64,000 nt of DNA from Symbiodinium microadriaticum. Its lineage: Eukaryota > Sar > Dinophyceae > Suessiales > Symbiodiniaceae. Under the pieces are notes generated by a model. It was not told the DNA's origin, searched no databases, and saw nothing but the letters and a program-made list of their open reading frames with translations. This document shows, piece after piece, positions 1-10,060 of this stretch. The stretch's first letter is position 1; each line of letters begins with the position of its first letter. Where the stretch lies: assembly GCA_001939145.1 (NCBI GenBank), contig LSRX01001079.1, forward strand, positions 107,954 to 171,953, in the 5' to 3' direction. The position numbers and the translations under genes are program-made.

Positions 1-480
1 GCCAGGATCCGACGAGAGGTGCTCCAGGAGGTCAAGATCATGGTCGACGACCACGCCGAGCAGACGACGGAATGGATGTCCCAACGCTCGGCGGCGGTCA
101 AGGCTACCTATTCCACGCCGGACAAGCCGGCGGTGACGCAGATCCCGGTCTTGCTGGAGCTCCTCCGGCGCCTCAACTACCCCGACCTGGAGAACCTCAC
201 CGACGACCTCACCCACGGCTTCCGCATGCTCGGCGCCCTTCACCCGGGCCCGGGATGGAAAAAGAGGACCGACGACCGCTACAAACACCCGGTGTCCATG
301 GAAGAGCTCCGACGGGTCAACGCGGACTATGTGAGGCAGCGAGTCGCGACGGCCAGGGTCGGCGAGCACACAGAAACACTGCTGCAGGAGCTCATCGACG
401 AGGTCAAGCTGGGGCGAGTGGTTGGGCCCACCAGAGCACCGGCGTGGCTGAAGGCACGTGCGGTGGCGTTGCCGTGGCGC
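1..480 (+). pseudogene. Retroelement polyprotein, upstream fragment in frame 1
   Basis: Frame 1 is open from the first base. The protein-like part runs to about position 470 and ends in a segment (GPTRAPAWLKARAVALP) that resembles the region just before the fingers of related reverse transcriptases. Beyond this point frame 1 becomes arginine-rich nonsense, while frame 2 picks up the RT. The true protein therefore needs a one-base shift near 460-500. I see no slippery heptamer, so a mutation is more likely than programmed frameshifting. The real start lies left of the window. Confidence 0.7.
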
Positions 481-2035
481 GACGGGGTGCCCGCCCGGCG
501 AGGTGTTCCTGGCGGCGTCCTTCGCCATCGTCCAGATCGACGAGCACGGGAACATCAAGATCCGACGGGGCGAAGATTGGCGTCGCTCCGGCCACAACTC
601 GACGGTGGCGGCGGACGACGTCCCAACACACCATTTCATGGGGAGCTTCGTGGATCTGGCTCGGCGCATGGCGGGCGACGGCGTGGTCTTGATCTTCGGC
701 CACGACCTCCTCAACGCGTACAGGCAATGGCCTGTACGCTGCCCGGCGCACTGCGGCACATTACTGCCCACCGCGGCGGGCATGACCTTCTGGTATCACC
801 TTGCGATGAATTTCGGCGCTACGGCGTCTGTTTGGAATTTCAATCGCGGCGGGGATGCCGTGCAACAGCTGCTGCGCGGCCTGCTGCTCCTGCCGACGGG
901 CCACTACGTGGACGACTTCAACGGCCTCGAGTTTGAGGAGCTGGGCCAGTCGGCGATGGAGGCGTTCGAGCAGCTGTTCGCGGCGCTGGGCTTCCGCATC
1001 AAGGTCTCTAAGTCCCAACCGGCGGCGGCCCAGCACATCGTCCAGGGTGTCCTCTTCGAGATCTCGCGGCGGGGGGTCACCCTCAGCCCCACCCCAGAGA
1101 GAGTGCGACGCATCATGGCCCAGATCACACAGGAGCTCCAGACCGACGCCATGAAGCCCGACGAGGCGCACAAGTTGGCGGGCCGCCTCTCATTCCTCAC
1201 CCAGGCGGTCTTCGGCGGAGTCGGCAAGGCGCCCATCAAGGCTGTGTACGCACGAGCGGCGGACACGGCGGCCCACTCCAACGACGGTCTATCCGGAGGG
1301 CTGAGGGCGGCGCTGCACTCCCTCGAGAAGATCCTGCCGACGATACGGCCCCGATTCATCCCGTTCAACCCCGACGACATGGACACCGCAGTGCTCTACG
1401 CGGACGCCTTCTTCCTGGACGGCGAGCAGAGACACAAGGCGGGCCATGTCCCGACGACCGCCTCGGCGGCCGCACCCAACCGGGCCAACAACGGTTGGGG
1501 CTTCGTGCTGCGCCTCGGCGGGATGGTGTTCTACGACCACGGCGTGGTCCCGCCCTGGTTTCTGCGGAAATTCGAATCCCGACGAGCCTTCATTTATATG
1601 CTCGAGGTGTTTGCACAGGTGGCGGCGCTGGCGGCCTTCGCCACGCACCTGCCCGGCGCCGTGACCGCGTTCATCGACAACACGGCGGGCCAGGCTGCGC
1701 TCTCCAAGGGGTACGGGAAGGACCCGGCGATGAATGGTATGCTGGCCGCCTTCTGGGCTTTGGCGGCGAGACGGGGGACCATGCTCGACTTCCGACGGGT
1801 ACCGTCCAAGGCGAATGTGGCCGACGCGGTTTCCAGGGACGATTTTGGCAGGGCCCGGAGGGAAGGCTGGACGAGGGTCCACATCCCGGCGTCGCCCATC
1901 ATGCACATCCTTGCGAAGGCGGTCGACGACTTGCTCTACGCGGTGGATGGGGCGGCGGCTGATCTCCTGGCGTGCTCTTCTGAGTGGTCTGGTGAGCCGG
2001 CGCTTGGTGGGGCTGTGTGCGCCGGGCGGTGCTGA
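458..2035 (+). CDS. Reverse transcriptase-RNase H polyprotein fragment
   Basis: This 525-codon frame copies RNA into DNA and degrades the RNA template during retrotransposition. RT motif A is DLLNAYRQWPV (residues 83-93, first catalytic Asp 83). A motif-B-like segment NFGATASVWNFNR covers about 118-130. The YVDD box is at 150-153 and gives the other two catalytic Asp. A thumb-like region covers about 200-290. The RNase H domain follows with its four acidic residues visible: D316 in YADAFF, E383 in MLEVF, D407 in FIDNTA and D456 in VADAVSR. All catalytic residues are intact. The listed start is only the first Met in this frame, since translation should come from the upstream frame. GC-rich wobble bases set it apart from the DNA to its right. 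Confidence 0.85.
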   Translation: MRWRCRGATGCPPGEVFLAASFAIVQIDEHGNIKIRRGEDWRRSGHNSTVAADDVPTHHFMGSFVDLARRMAGDGVVLIFGHDLLNAYRQWPVRCPAHCGTLLPTAAGMTFWYHLAMNFGATASVWNFNRGGDAVQQLLRGLLLLPTGHYVDDFNGLEFEELGQSAMEAFEQLFAALGFRIKVSKSQPAAAQHIVQGVLFEISRRGVTLSPTPERVRRIMAQITQELQTDAMKPDEAHKLAGRLSFLTQAVFGGVGKAPIKAVYARAADTAAHSNDGLSGGLRAALHSLEKILPTIRPRFIPFNPDDMDTAVLYADAFFLDGEQRHKAGHVPTTASAAAPNRANNGWGFVLRLGGMVFYDHGVVPPWFLRKFESRRAFIYMLEVFAQVAALAAFATHLPGAVTAFIDNTAGQAALSKGYGKDPAMNGMLAAFWALAARRGTMLDFRRVPSKANVADAVSRDDFGRARREGWTRVHIPASPIMHILAKAVDDLLYAVDGAAADLLACSSEWSGEPALGGAVCAGRC

Positions 2036-2523
2036 TATGCGCACCCGGCGCCGGCCGTAGGATCAGAACCTGCACGCCGAACGGCGCTTGCAGCGCTACC
2101 ATCCACACGACGAAAAAAGGAAGCGTCGTCCAGTTTGGCGTCTGAGCTAAGAGTGCGGCGGTTGTTTTCTTCACTTCTGATTCGCCATCGCTCTGGTGAA
2201 CGTTTTCCCTCAACACGCAAATTCGCCGGCTTCCCGGGTCCACAACGAAGCATCAAACCGAGCCTGACAAGGGACAATCTGAGTGGCATTGGTTGGTGCT
2301 GACACGGAGGATCTCGAAAATACCAGCGCTAGCACTGCCCAGTGTCGGCGTCACACGCAGAGGTGAACAGCGAGCAGGTGCTGTGTATGCTAGCGCACGA
2401 ACGTTTGCACTGATGAGCTATACATATTCGATACAGGAGTAGTAAGTCAGGACGCCTGGTAGTGCTAGGCCCAGCCCGTCACATACTACTAGACACGATC
2501 AGTAACTAGACGTAGAGATGCAG
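2036..2523. other. Junction between retroelement and SNF2 gene
   Basis: No coding signal was recognised here. This stretch links the retroelement stop to the first recognisable exon of the SNF2/RING gene and is probably intron sequence of that gene plus the untranslated tail of the element. No terminal repeat or target-site duplication could be identified by eye. Confidence 0.4.
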
Positions 2524-5500
2524 AAGGTACTTTCAATTGGGACAGCAGCCCAGCTGAAGATGCTTACGGTGGACAAGGTCAGCAGAGCTGCACCTCGGAC
2601 AAAAGTGGAAGTGTTTGGATCTTGAGGCTTCCAGCCTTCAAGGCTTCAGGGTACTCTACGCAGGGATTCTGCTTTGGGCTCGTTTCAACTTGACCGTGTC
2701 GCACCGTGTCCGCATCGAGAGGGGGGAGTGCAGCAACTGAGTTTTTTGTGGATGGCCAACTAAGCTAAGGACATCGTGATTTGCTCCTATCGCTTGCTGT
2801 ACTCCCCGGTATACAGGCGGCGCTTGCAAAAGCTTTCAGGTGACTTCTCCCAAGTGTCCAATGGCGAGGCCCGGACCAGCAACGTTTGTGTTTTCGCGGC
2901 ATCTTTCGTCCAGCATGGTGAGGCAGCTCGCATGGCTGTCGACATCCAAAGCCTGCGTCGAAACACCAAGCGCCTTCGTGAAAATCCCAGCGAGCTTGGA
3001 TGGCTGCAAATTCCGGATTCGTCAACGGGCAGTCCGCAACGAGCGAGCGTCGCGGCAGCTAGCAGCGACGACGCCAACAACCTTTGCTTTCCAGTGCTGG
3101 AACAGGTCTGGTGGAGAAGAATCGTTTTCGACGAGTTCCACGAACTTGAGGCCAAGCAACAGGGAACGTTGGGGAAAATCAGCCCATTCAGCCTTACCTA
3201 CCAGCATTTTTGTTTTTTACAAAGGTGAGTTGTGTTGCTGAGCTTTTGTGAGCACAGTCTCGTGGTTAAGGGCCCGGAAGCCAGTCTTGCATTGGGTTTG
3301 TTATGTTGGTCTGAACGGGTATGGTGCATGAAATCATGGTTGAGTCAGAGCCTCTCTTTGGAAACCTGGAGGCAATAGGTGACACGGCGCAGTTCGACTC
3401 CTTGCAGTGTATTTGCGCCGGTTGCCGGTGGGGCCTGACAGGCACTCCGCCTACCCGAGACTTGTCACAGGTGGCGACATTGGCGAAGCTTTTTCAGCTG
3501 CCAGGCTTGCCCTGCGAGGATGGCAGTGAGTATGAACTTCAGCTTGCACAGGAAATGGCTCGATCCTTCTTGGATCGATTCGCCAGGCAGAACACGAGCG
3601 AAGAGATCGAGACTGTGCCTTTGAACGAGCACCTCGTTGCAGTGGAACAGACACCGGAGGAGCGTGCAATCTACTTGCAAGCTTCTCATGACCTTTGCCA
3701 GGCGAGTGGGGCGGCACTCGAAATCACTGGCGAGTCTCGTGGGGTAGAAAGGCTTATCAAGCTGTGCTCCCACTTTGCTGCATATTCTGGAATGGCTTCG
3801 GGATCATCCGCGGATGCTGGGACGGAATGCCGCCGAATCCTGTCCAGCAAAGAGCAGCAGGCGAAAAGAGCAGCAAACCAAATGCAGCGCTGGGGCATCC
3901 GCTTGGAACTACGCCTTCGAGAGACTTCCGCTGTCAGTTGCGATCAACGATTCGAGCTACAGACTGGGATCTTGCGTCGTCTTGGAGCAACTGTACCGGA
4001 GGCCCCAATGTCTTGCACTGATGGGCAAGGTCATGAGCTTTCAGATGCTCCTGTCAGTGCCCAAGACTACATTAGTACCTGGGCTGCTGTCTCCCAGCCA
4101 GCAGCTGCTGTGACTTGGCTCGCTTGTGCTCAACTCAAGAACATGTCTTGAACTTGTCGGTGTTTAGGAGCAGAAGGGAGGTTCCGACCCATGTGTTCAT
4201 TGCTTTTCGAGCCACCTCGACCTGCCAGCTTTGCAACTACATCTTTACATCTGGCAACACTTTCAATTTGCATTACAGTACATCTGAGGCATCTGCCGCA
4301 GCTTGCCTTGTGGAGGCAAGGTTCTGTTTAGCGTGGCGCAGCCATGCGCAAGGGACTTCAGAGGGGAGCATTAACTCCTTGGCATCACTTGACATCTCAT
4401 ATCATCTCAGCCTTGGCGGCTCTGCCAGTCTGCCGCACGAGAAGGCTCACAATATGAAGAACATCCAGCAACATGAAGGAAAGTAATTACTGTGGTCCAA
4501 GGCCCAACTTTTCAACTTTTGGGGCACTTATTGCCAGTCTTGTTCTGACTTGTTACAGCATGTATTTGGGAAATACAGATAGGACACGATCAGACTTTCC
4601 GACAGGTTGCACGTATGTGCTTGTCGGAGCTGCAGCGGAAAGCCGGCGAGTTCGAAGAGACGGAAGACGTTCTCCAAGGTCTAGCGGTGTCAGCACGCAC
4701 CCGTGTCCACCAACGTGTAGCGGCCTCTTGGTCCCCTGACCCTGACATAGCCTGATCTGCAGATCGCATGGTGGCGGCTGCAGAGGCAGCGAGCTCTTCC
4801 CAGAGATCCCTTCAGCACTTCCTGCAGCAGTTGGATGTGGGTTTTGACTTTTAGTCCGTGAGCGTGCCATCCACATCTTACCAGGTTCTTCCAACGAACG
4901 CTGGCGGCTGCCCGGGGTGAGGCATCATCTGAACAAAGATCTTGCAGCATATGCTTGGAGGAGGATCTGAACGAGGCCGGTGCCGCATTGTCCAAGCGAA
5001 GCAGGGTCTCCAACGGGCGCTGCAAGGAAGACCTGTCCATAACGACTTGCGCCCACGTCTTTCATACTACCTGCCTTCAAGAAGTGGTGAAGAAGTTCGG
5101 AAACTGCCCCGCAACTCGGCTCGTGATGCTTGTGTTTCGATCAAGGGCATACGCCATGTCGAGATTAGCGTGATATGTGGGCTCCTTGATATTGCAATTG
5201 ACTTATTATTGCTCAGCTTCAGGAATGCCGGCACAAGCTGGGAAAGAGCGACGTCACACGCCTTACCAAAGAACTCCAAGCACCTGGTCCGGGGCGAGGC
5301 TGCAGTATACTGCAGTATCAGGGTTTGGGAGGTTCAGGGGAGAAGCCGGGGGAAGCTCTGCCACTCTAACTTCTGATTTGGGCCGGCAGGTCGTAGCTAC
5401 CTGCTCGTTTTCGGGTCGTTCTGTGCAGGCTGCAAATTGCGCGGCAGCTCAAAAGCGTTCGAGAAACAGGCGGGCGGCAAAGTGCACAGAGCGTGCAGAG

Positions 5501-6975
5501 AAGCGGCGCGCGATGCCTTGATTTGAGGCCGGAAGCAAACTTGCAGCGTTGGCGGTGCACTTGAAAAAAGTGCATGAACGTGGCCGCTTGATTTCGGGAT
5601 CCGCTTCACGTGTTCTGAGCTTTTCATGCCTCACTTTGAGTTTCATTGCGGAGTGGAAATCTTGCCGGCAAGTGAGCCCCGAATCCAGAAGTTGCAGTCT
5701 CAGGTGAAAAGGCGTTGGTCTTCTGCCAATGGGAGGATTTGAAAAGGTGTGTTTCTGCTGCGCTGAATGGTTTGGGTGTGCCGCACTTGGAGTTGGTCGG
5801 GTCCGTCTTCCAACGGGCGGAGGTGCTCCGCCGTTTCCAGGACGGAGAGAGAGAGAGAGAGACACGCCCCTTATCACGAAAGCTAGCCCCCGTTCAGCTA
5901 GCGGAGTATCTTACTCGAGCGAAGCTTACAACCAGATAGGTATATAGGGTCCGGAGGCTCCGCCACGAAAAGCAGCAAACACCATCTATTTGCGGGACCG
6001 AATCGCATTTTTGGGGGAAACGAGTTGGCGTTCATTTCTTTTGTATTGTGGTGCAAATGAACACCGCTTTTTGGGTCCTCCAGGGGGTTCTAGGCCCTAC
6101 GGGTCCCAGGGTGGGCCCAGGGCAGGTTTGCCGGAAGTGCTAGGGGTTTGCGGCCACCAATCGCAGAATGTCCGCCACAGTAATAGGGGTTAGGGTTCAG
6201 GGTTGAGGGGACTCCTCTGCAGCGTGTCGGCTCCTCACCAAAAAAAACACGGACGCTTGCATGTGCCTGCTCCGCTGCATGCCTTCGGTCCTGGGAAGTA
6301 CCCTTCCGTTAGGGGTACCTTAACTAGCTTTCGTCCCAGGCCCTCACCCCCAAGTGCCCGAAGGAAGAAGAAGAGAGAGAGAGAGACGAAGCTCGAGCAG
6401 CAAGAGAGAGAGTGAGGCGACGGGAGGCGGAGGGAGGGTCGGAGGGAGAGAGAGACGAACGGCCTCTGCAGGATGAGGATGGCGATGGCGCAGATGGCGG
6501 CAGTCGCTCCCTGCTCCTTTCGCTGGAACATGCGGCCAGCGGCACGAACCTCACCGCCGCGAACCATGCGCTTTGGACTTTCCAAGCCCTTCAGCTTTTC
6601 ACAGAAGGCCGAGCTCTGCGAATTTCTGCCACAGGTCGTCTTCGTCCACCCGATGTATGCGACCTCCGCTGAACGGGCTGTGGCTTATGAGGCCCAAGCA
6701 ATTGCTCGTTGTCGTCGCTACGGCCAACAGAAGCCCGAGGCACCTTGCAACTTGCAGCTGAAGCTTAAATAATGTGCTGTGTTCACACTGAGGGGGGAGA
6801 GTGGAATTTCGAACGCACAGCGCATCTCGGGTTTAATTTCGGGGCTGTGCGATGTAAGTACTGCTGTGTGTTGTGTCAGTGCCAGGTGAACTGCTGGCGC
6901 TTCGTCACTTGCGGAACGATCGAGGACCTGCTGCTTGTGAAGGCTGTTCTGGACGACATGTTGACATGCTCTTGA
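2524..6975 (+). CDS. SNF2-family ATPase with internal RING-H2 finger (SHPRH/RAD5-like), 5'-partial
   Basis: This multi-exon gene encodes a nuclear SNF2 ATPase with a RING E3 ligase inserted between its two helicase lobes, the layout of SHPRH, HLTF and RAD5, which ubiquitinate PCNA at stalled replication forks. In order: KVLSIGTAAQLKMLTVDK (2,524-2,577); DIVICSYRLLYSPVYRRRL (from 2,770); the DEFH Walker-B box in RIVFDEFHELEA (about 3,118-3,153); motif III CRWGLTGTPPTRDL (about 3,424-3,465); ERAIYLQ and RLIKLCSHF linkers (to about 3,910); SELQRKAGEFEETEDVLQG (about 4,620-4,680); the RING (4,880-5,110 and 5,223 on); LVFCQWEDLKR and LELVGSVFQRAEVLRRFQ (5,701-5,840); SLLLSLEHAASGTNLTAANH (to 6,567); VVFVHPM and EAQAIARCRRYGQQ (6,635-6,739); VNCWRFVTCGTIEDLLLV (from 6,886), with a stop at 6,973-6,975. 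Motifs I and Ia (Walker A) are not found between 1 and 2,523, so the 5' half is outside the window or lost. Some exon borders between 2,840 and 4,880 are unresolved. Confidence 0.88.
2578..2769 (+). other. Intron, GT-AG, 192 bp (SNF2/RING gene)
   Basis: The exon ends GTG GAC AAG and the next starts GAC ATC GTG, which joins VDK to DIVICSY in phase 0. The intron begins GTCAGCAG and ends CTAAG before G. Confidence 0.75.
4880..5290 (+). CDS. RING-H2 exons of the SNF2/RING gene
   Basis: The first exon reads into SCSICLEEDL, then ITTCAHVFHTTCLQE and FGNCP. After removal of 5,111-5,222 it continues ECRHKLGKSDVTRLTKELQ. Together this gives C-x2-C, C-x-H-x2-H-x2-C and C-P-E-C, which is all eight zinc ligands of a C3H2C3 RING. 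The last Cys exists only in the spliced form, which is strong evidence for the GC-AG intron. A RING here, between the two helicase lobes, separates the SHPRH/RAD5 type from plain chromatin remodellers. The E3 activity is inferred from the family. Confidence 0.85.
5111..5222 (+). other. Intron, GC-AG, 112 bp (inside the RING)
   Basis: Joining TGC CCC to GAA TGC CGG restores C-P-E-C-R, the last RING ligand pair. The intron begins GCAACTCGG and ends CTTCAG before G. No GT donor gives the same in-frame product. Confidence 0.85.
5841..6471 (+). other. Intron, GA-AG, 631 bp (SNF2/RING gene)
   Basis: Joining TTC CAG to GAT GAG GAT links VLRRFQ to DEDGDGADGGSRSLLLSLE in one frame. The intron begins GACGGAGAG and ends CTCTGCAG; CAGGA occurs at both edges. 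It holds GA-rich simple repeats at 5,845-5,862 and 6,366-6,460 and the telomere-like tract at 6,186. Confidence 0.8.
6186..6210 (+). repeat. Short telomere-like 7-mer run
   Basis: Three degenerate heptamers follow one another, GGGGTTA, GGGTTCA and GGGTTGA, then GGGG. They resemble the plant-type telomere unit TTTAGGG also reported for dinoflagellates. The run lies in an intron and is short, so it may be chance. Confidence 0.35.
6568..6634 (+). other. Intron, GC-AG, 67 bp (SNF2/RING gene)
   Basis: AAC CAT joined to GTC GTC TTC gives NLTAANHVVFVHPM, the expected SNF2 motif V block. The intron begins GCGCTTTGG and ends TGCCACAG before G. Confidence 0.88.
6740..6885 (+). other. Intron, GC-AG, 146 bp (SNF2/RING gene)
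   Basis: AAG CCC GAG joined to GTG AAC TGC TGG links motif VI (RCRRYGQQKPE) to VNCWRFVTCGTIED, the usual next block in SNF2 proteins. The intron begins GCACCTTGC and ends GTGCCAG before G. Confidence 0.8.
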
Positions 6976-9087
6976 TTCCGAAGTCTCTGCTTGATCATGT
7001 TCGATAATTGGTGCGCATGTCTTGTCTCGCGTGTCGTCTCCAAGTTGTCAAAGCCAGGAGAGCATTACGGCCTCCCACCAGAAAGAGCTGTGGCGGCGCG
7101 AAGCCGGGAGCAATGCAAAACAGGACTCGCTTGCATGGAATCATTGGAGGGCATTTCCTGTGCCTGAGCCGTACCGCAAATTGTTAGCTGTGCATAGGGC
7201 GGAATCTACCTGCAATGTCCATCCTCAGCCTGCCTGCCAGCATACCACACGGACAGCAGCAGACTTGCAAAGCTTCGCAGACGCTAAGCCTGTTCTTTGG
7301 TGCTTCTCTGGTTCTCTAAGCGCCGTTGCTTGTCAAGCTAAACTACTACAAAAAGCGACTTGAAGCCTGGCGTGTGTTCTTAGTAGCTTGATCTGCCCGC
7401 ATTGTTGGAACGCGTCTCAGAGCTGCTGGAACGTCCACGTCATTCAGTCGTCCATGTAGTGACCGCTGTTGCGGCGGCTGATGAGACGGATTCTCAGGTC
7501 TTCCATGCAGGAGGCTCTCGCCTCAGCATGTATGCAAAAAGGGTGTCAGTATTTGGTCTGACCGCTGGGAAGGCGACTTCGCCCGAGACCTTCCAGGAGC
7601 TGCGTTGGCTATAATTAGATAACCTGGCACATGAATAACCCAGGAGCTCAATCGTCTCCCAGACCCTCCGTGCTTGCGGCATGACATGGATGAATGCCTT
7701 TCAGAGGTTGTAAATTCTCAAACCTCCACGACAGCATGCGAAAAGTACAGTATGCGAAAAGTGGGTACTGTTTTGGTGCTCTGTGTATGAAATGAGGAGA
7801 TGCGATGAAGCTTCGTGTCGTGAGCCACAGCCATTTCTGAAGTTGTGGCAGCATGTGCAGGCGGCCGAGTCCTTTCAGGGAGCCAGGCGCGCCTGCTATG
7901 TGCCCACTCTTGCTTGGAACATGATGCTGTTTCCTGAACAAGTCGCAGCACGAGCCAAATGTGATTTGGATGGAGTGCGGCAGAAGATTTCAGCCCACGG
8001 ACTTGCATGGTTTGTCTCCGGAAACGTCGCCATTCGAGGAGGGGCACAGGCAGTACTAGGCGAGCTGTACTGGCCTCCGTAAGCTGAGGCCAGGCTACGT
8101 GTTCAAAGTTGACAAACATGGCTTGGGGTGCCCCTTGTCCAGCTGTGACTCAAGGCCGAAATGCGATGACGAGTTGTCGCTCGAGGTACTATCTGGATCC
8201 CGTACAGGTCAACCGATCTATCTGGGATGATGTCAGTTGCTCATGTCCGGCTCCAGCAGCTTGCGCAAGAGCATTTTCGTAGCTGAGGTAGTTTCCAAGT
8301 TGCCCGAAACTTGGCGGGACACGCCACATCGGGAGGCTCGCTGGCATGATGGGGCTTGTGGCTGTGAAGCTGGTTTTTGAAAGGAGCAACTACGCAGGCT
8401 TCTCAGACCCCACCTTTCATGGCTGTTGGCAAGATACCGTGTCCTGCACCTGCGCTGAGGTGTCAGTCAGCAGCAAAGTTGTGGCTTGAGTATGTCGCAC
8501 GGACCCAAGCTACGTCATGTTGGCTCGGAAGTCGTCGCAGCAGGAGGGACGCGCGCCAGTTCCGAGAGGCACAGTGATTTTGGCTTCGTGGTCGACAAGG
8601 TGGAGGACGAGTGTTGATCCCAGTGGCACAGGAGTTAGGCATGTGCATACTGCAGAAGCTGCCAGAGTCCAGCATGAGGCCTGGCCAAAAACTGCACAAG
8701 GGCGAGGTGAGATCGAAGCGATGCAGTTGACTTGTGCAAAGTTGCTTCGTGAACGGAGTGTGCATGGGTACTGTAGTTGTTATACAGCTCGTAGTTACGG
8801 TAGCCTGAATCCGTTAGTTTGTTGCATAATTGCGCAGTCGAGCCAAGGTTTTGAGTCAGAAAAAGCGCAACACCTGACCTGGCACTAGCAGTGGCTAGCC
8901 ACCAGGCCATCGTGGCGATAGAAGGGCGTTTGCTGGCTGGACTCTCTGCTCCGCAGATGCAGGCCACGATGCTGACACAGAATTATGTAAAGATGTCGCG
9001 CCACTTTCGGCTTCTGGCTACTGCTTCGAAGTTACTTGTAAACTCCCAGCTGCCTGATTGTAACTCTTGTGGCGGCTAGGCCTCCTT
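6976..9087. other. Unassigned region after the SNF2/RING gene
   Basis: No protein family was recognised. Two exon-like pieces stand out: 7,402-7,614, open with a helix-like start (LERVSELLERPRHSVVHVV), and 8,086-8,145, reading KLRPGYVFKVDKHGLG. Either could belong to an extra 3' exon or to a separate gene. Nothing else seen supports a gene. Confidence 0.3.
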
Positions 9088-10060
9088 CCAGAAGCGCCGT
9101 GTCGACGGTGCGCGACTGTATGTGGTCGATCTCGCCAAGGCTCTGGGCTCAGACGGACATGGGACAGCAAGGTTCGAGCAAGTCATCTACGAATGTGTGC
9201 GATTTGAAGGCAGAAGAGCTGTCCAGACGAGACCCAAACATCATTGAGATGTGGGACCCTGTTAAGCAGGCATGGCTCCAAGAGTACCGTTGCTCTCAGA
9301 ATGCCATCCTGCACCTGAGCACAACTATTTCTTCCACAAGAAGACTGGCAAGAGCGCATGGACGCTGGAGGATGCCCTTGTCCTGCCACATTAATTTGCA
9401 GACGTCAGAAGGGCATGATGCACCTCCATACCTTCGCAAGGAGCTACAGCCGGCTCCATCCACGTCCACGTCGACCTCGGCTTCGTGACCGGGCTTTGAG
9501 TCAAGATGCACCTCTTGCCTGTTATTGCCGATTGCATCCAAGGTCGGAGAAGCGGAAAGCGGATGCATCGCAGGTGGGTGATGTCTCAGTCCCATACACG
9601 GCCCGGTAGATGTTACTATCCTCATACCCAGAAGTTATCCCAGTTGGCTGGCCGAAGGCGCCGATTGACATCGCCCACTTCATGCAGCATGGGCTCCTTC
9701 ACGTGTTTTTTTGCTGTTGTGCTGACGGGGATGAAGCAGACGGGGTGCAAAATGCAAAACCAACACCTTCGGGACCAAGCGTACCGAAAGGTTCGCAAAG
9801 CAGAAAGAGCAGCCAAAGAAGAAGGCTAAGGCGACGTCTGACGCAGAAGATTGCAGACGGCAGGCGTTTTTTTGCAGAGATGGTACTTGGCCAGGCCAAA
9901 GCTGACGAGACAGACAGGAGTGAGTGCTGGCCTTACATTCGTGTGCACCGGAGCCCGGAGCAGATCTCAGAATGCGTATGAAGTGTCCGAAGTGTCAAGG
10001 TCCGATCTTGCAAGAGAGGAGCTTGCGAGCCAATCTGTGCTTCCAGGGATGCAGACGTTG
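9088..10060 (+). CDS. Candidate gene with WW-like segment and Cys-rich zinc motif, fragmented
   Basis: Several protein-like stretches follow in one direction. Frame 2 from about 9,092 reads KRRVDGARLYVVDLAKALG and TARFEQVIYECVRFE. Frame 3 at about 9,228-9,300 reads DPNIIEMWDPVKQAWLQEYR. Frame 2 resumes at 9,302 with PEHNYFFHKKTGKSAWTLED, which resembles the second half of a WW domain. A lysine-rich stretch (TERFAKQKEQPKKKAKA) lies at about 9,780-9,840. An ATG at 9,972 opens MRMKCPKCQGPILQ and then CFQGCRRC, giving C-x2-C and C-x3-C-x2-C as possible zinc ligands. The two frame changes near 9,210 and 9,300 compensate each other, and the gaps are too short for introns, so part of this may be decayed. 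No function is proposed. Confidence 0.4.

Larger units (their letters stand above)
1..2035 (+). mobile_element. Retroelement 3' part (RT-RNase H), 5' end outside window
   Basis: The left edge is the end of a retrotransposon polyprotein. The open frame enters from outside the window in frame 1 and moves to frame 2 near position 460-500, where it stays open to the stop at 2,035. No second ORF, integrase, tyrosine recombinase, terminal repeat or poly(A) follows, so LTR, DIRS and other classes cannot be separated. The RNase H end and its short tether resemble RT-RNase H polyproteins that are abundant in dinoflagellate genomes; this class assignment is inference. The element has the same orientation as the SNF2 gene that resumes about 490 bases downstream. 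Confidence 0.85.

Noticed and set aside
404-2289. Long minus-strand frames (404-751, 761-1,171, 904-1,386, 1,289-2,044)
   Set aside because: They are antisense shadows of the RT-RNase H frame, produced by its G/C-rich wobble positions.
3154-3400. Exact intron borders between DEFH and motif III exons
   Set aside because: An intron is certain from the protein order, but no donor with GT, GC or GA gave a clearly better join than others, so coordinates are not claimed.
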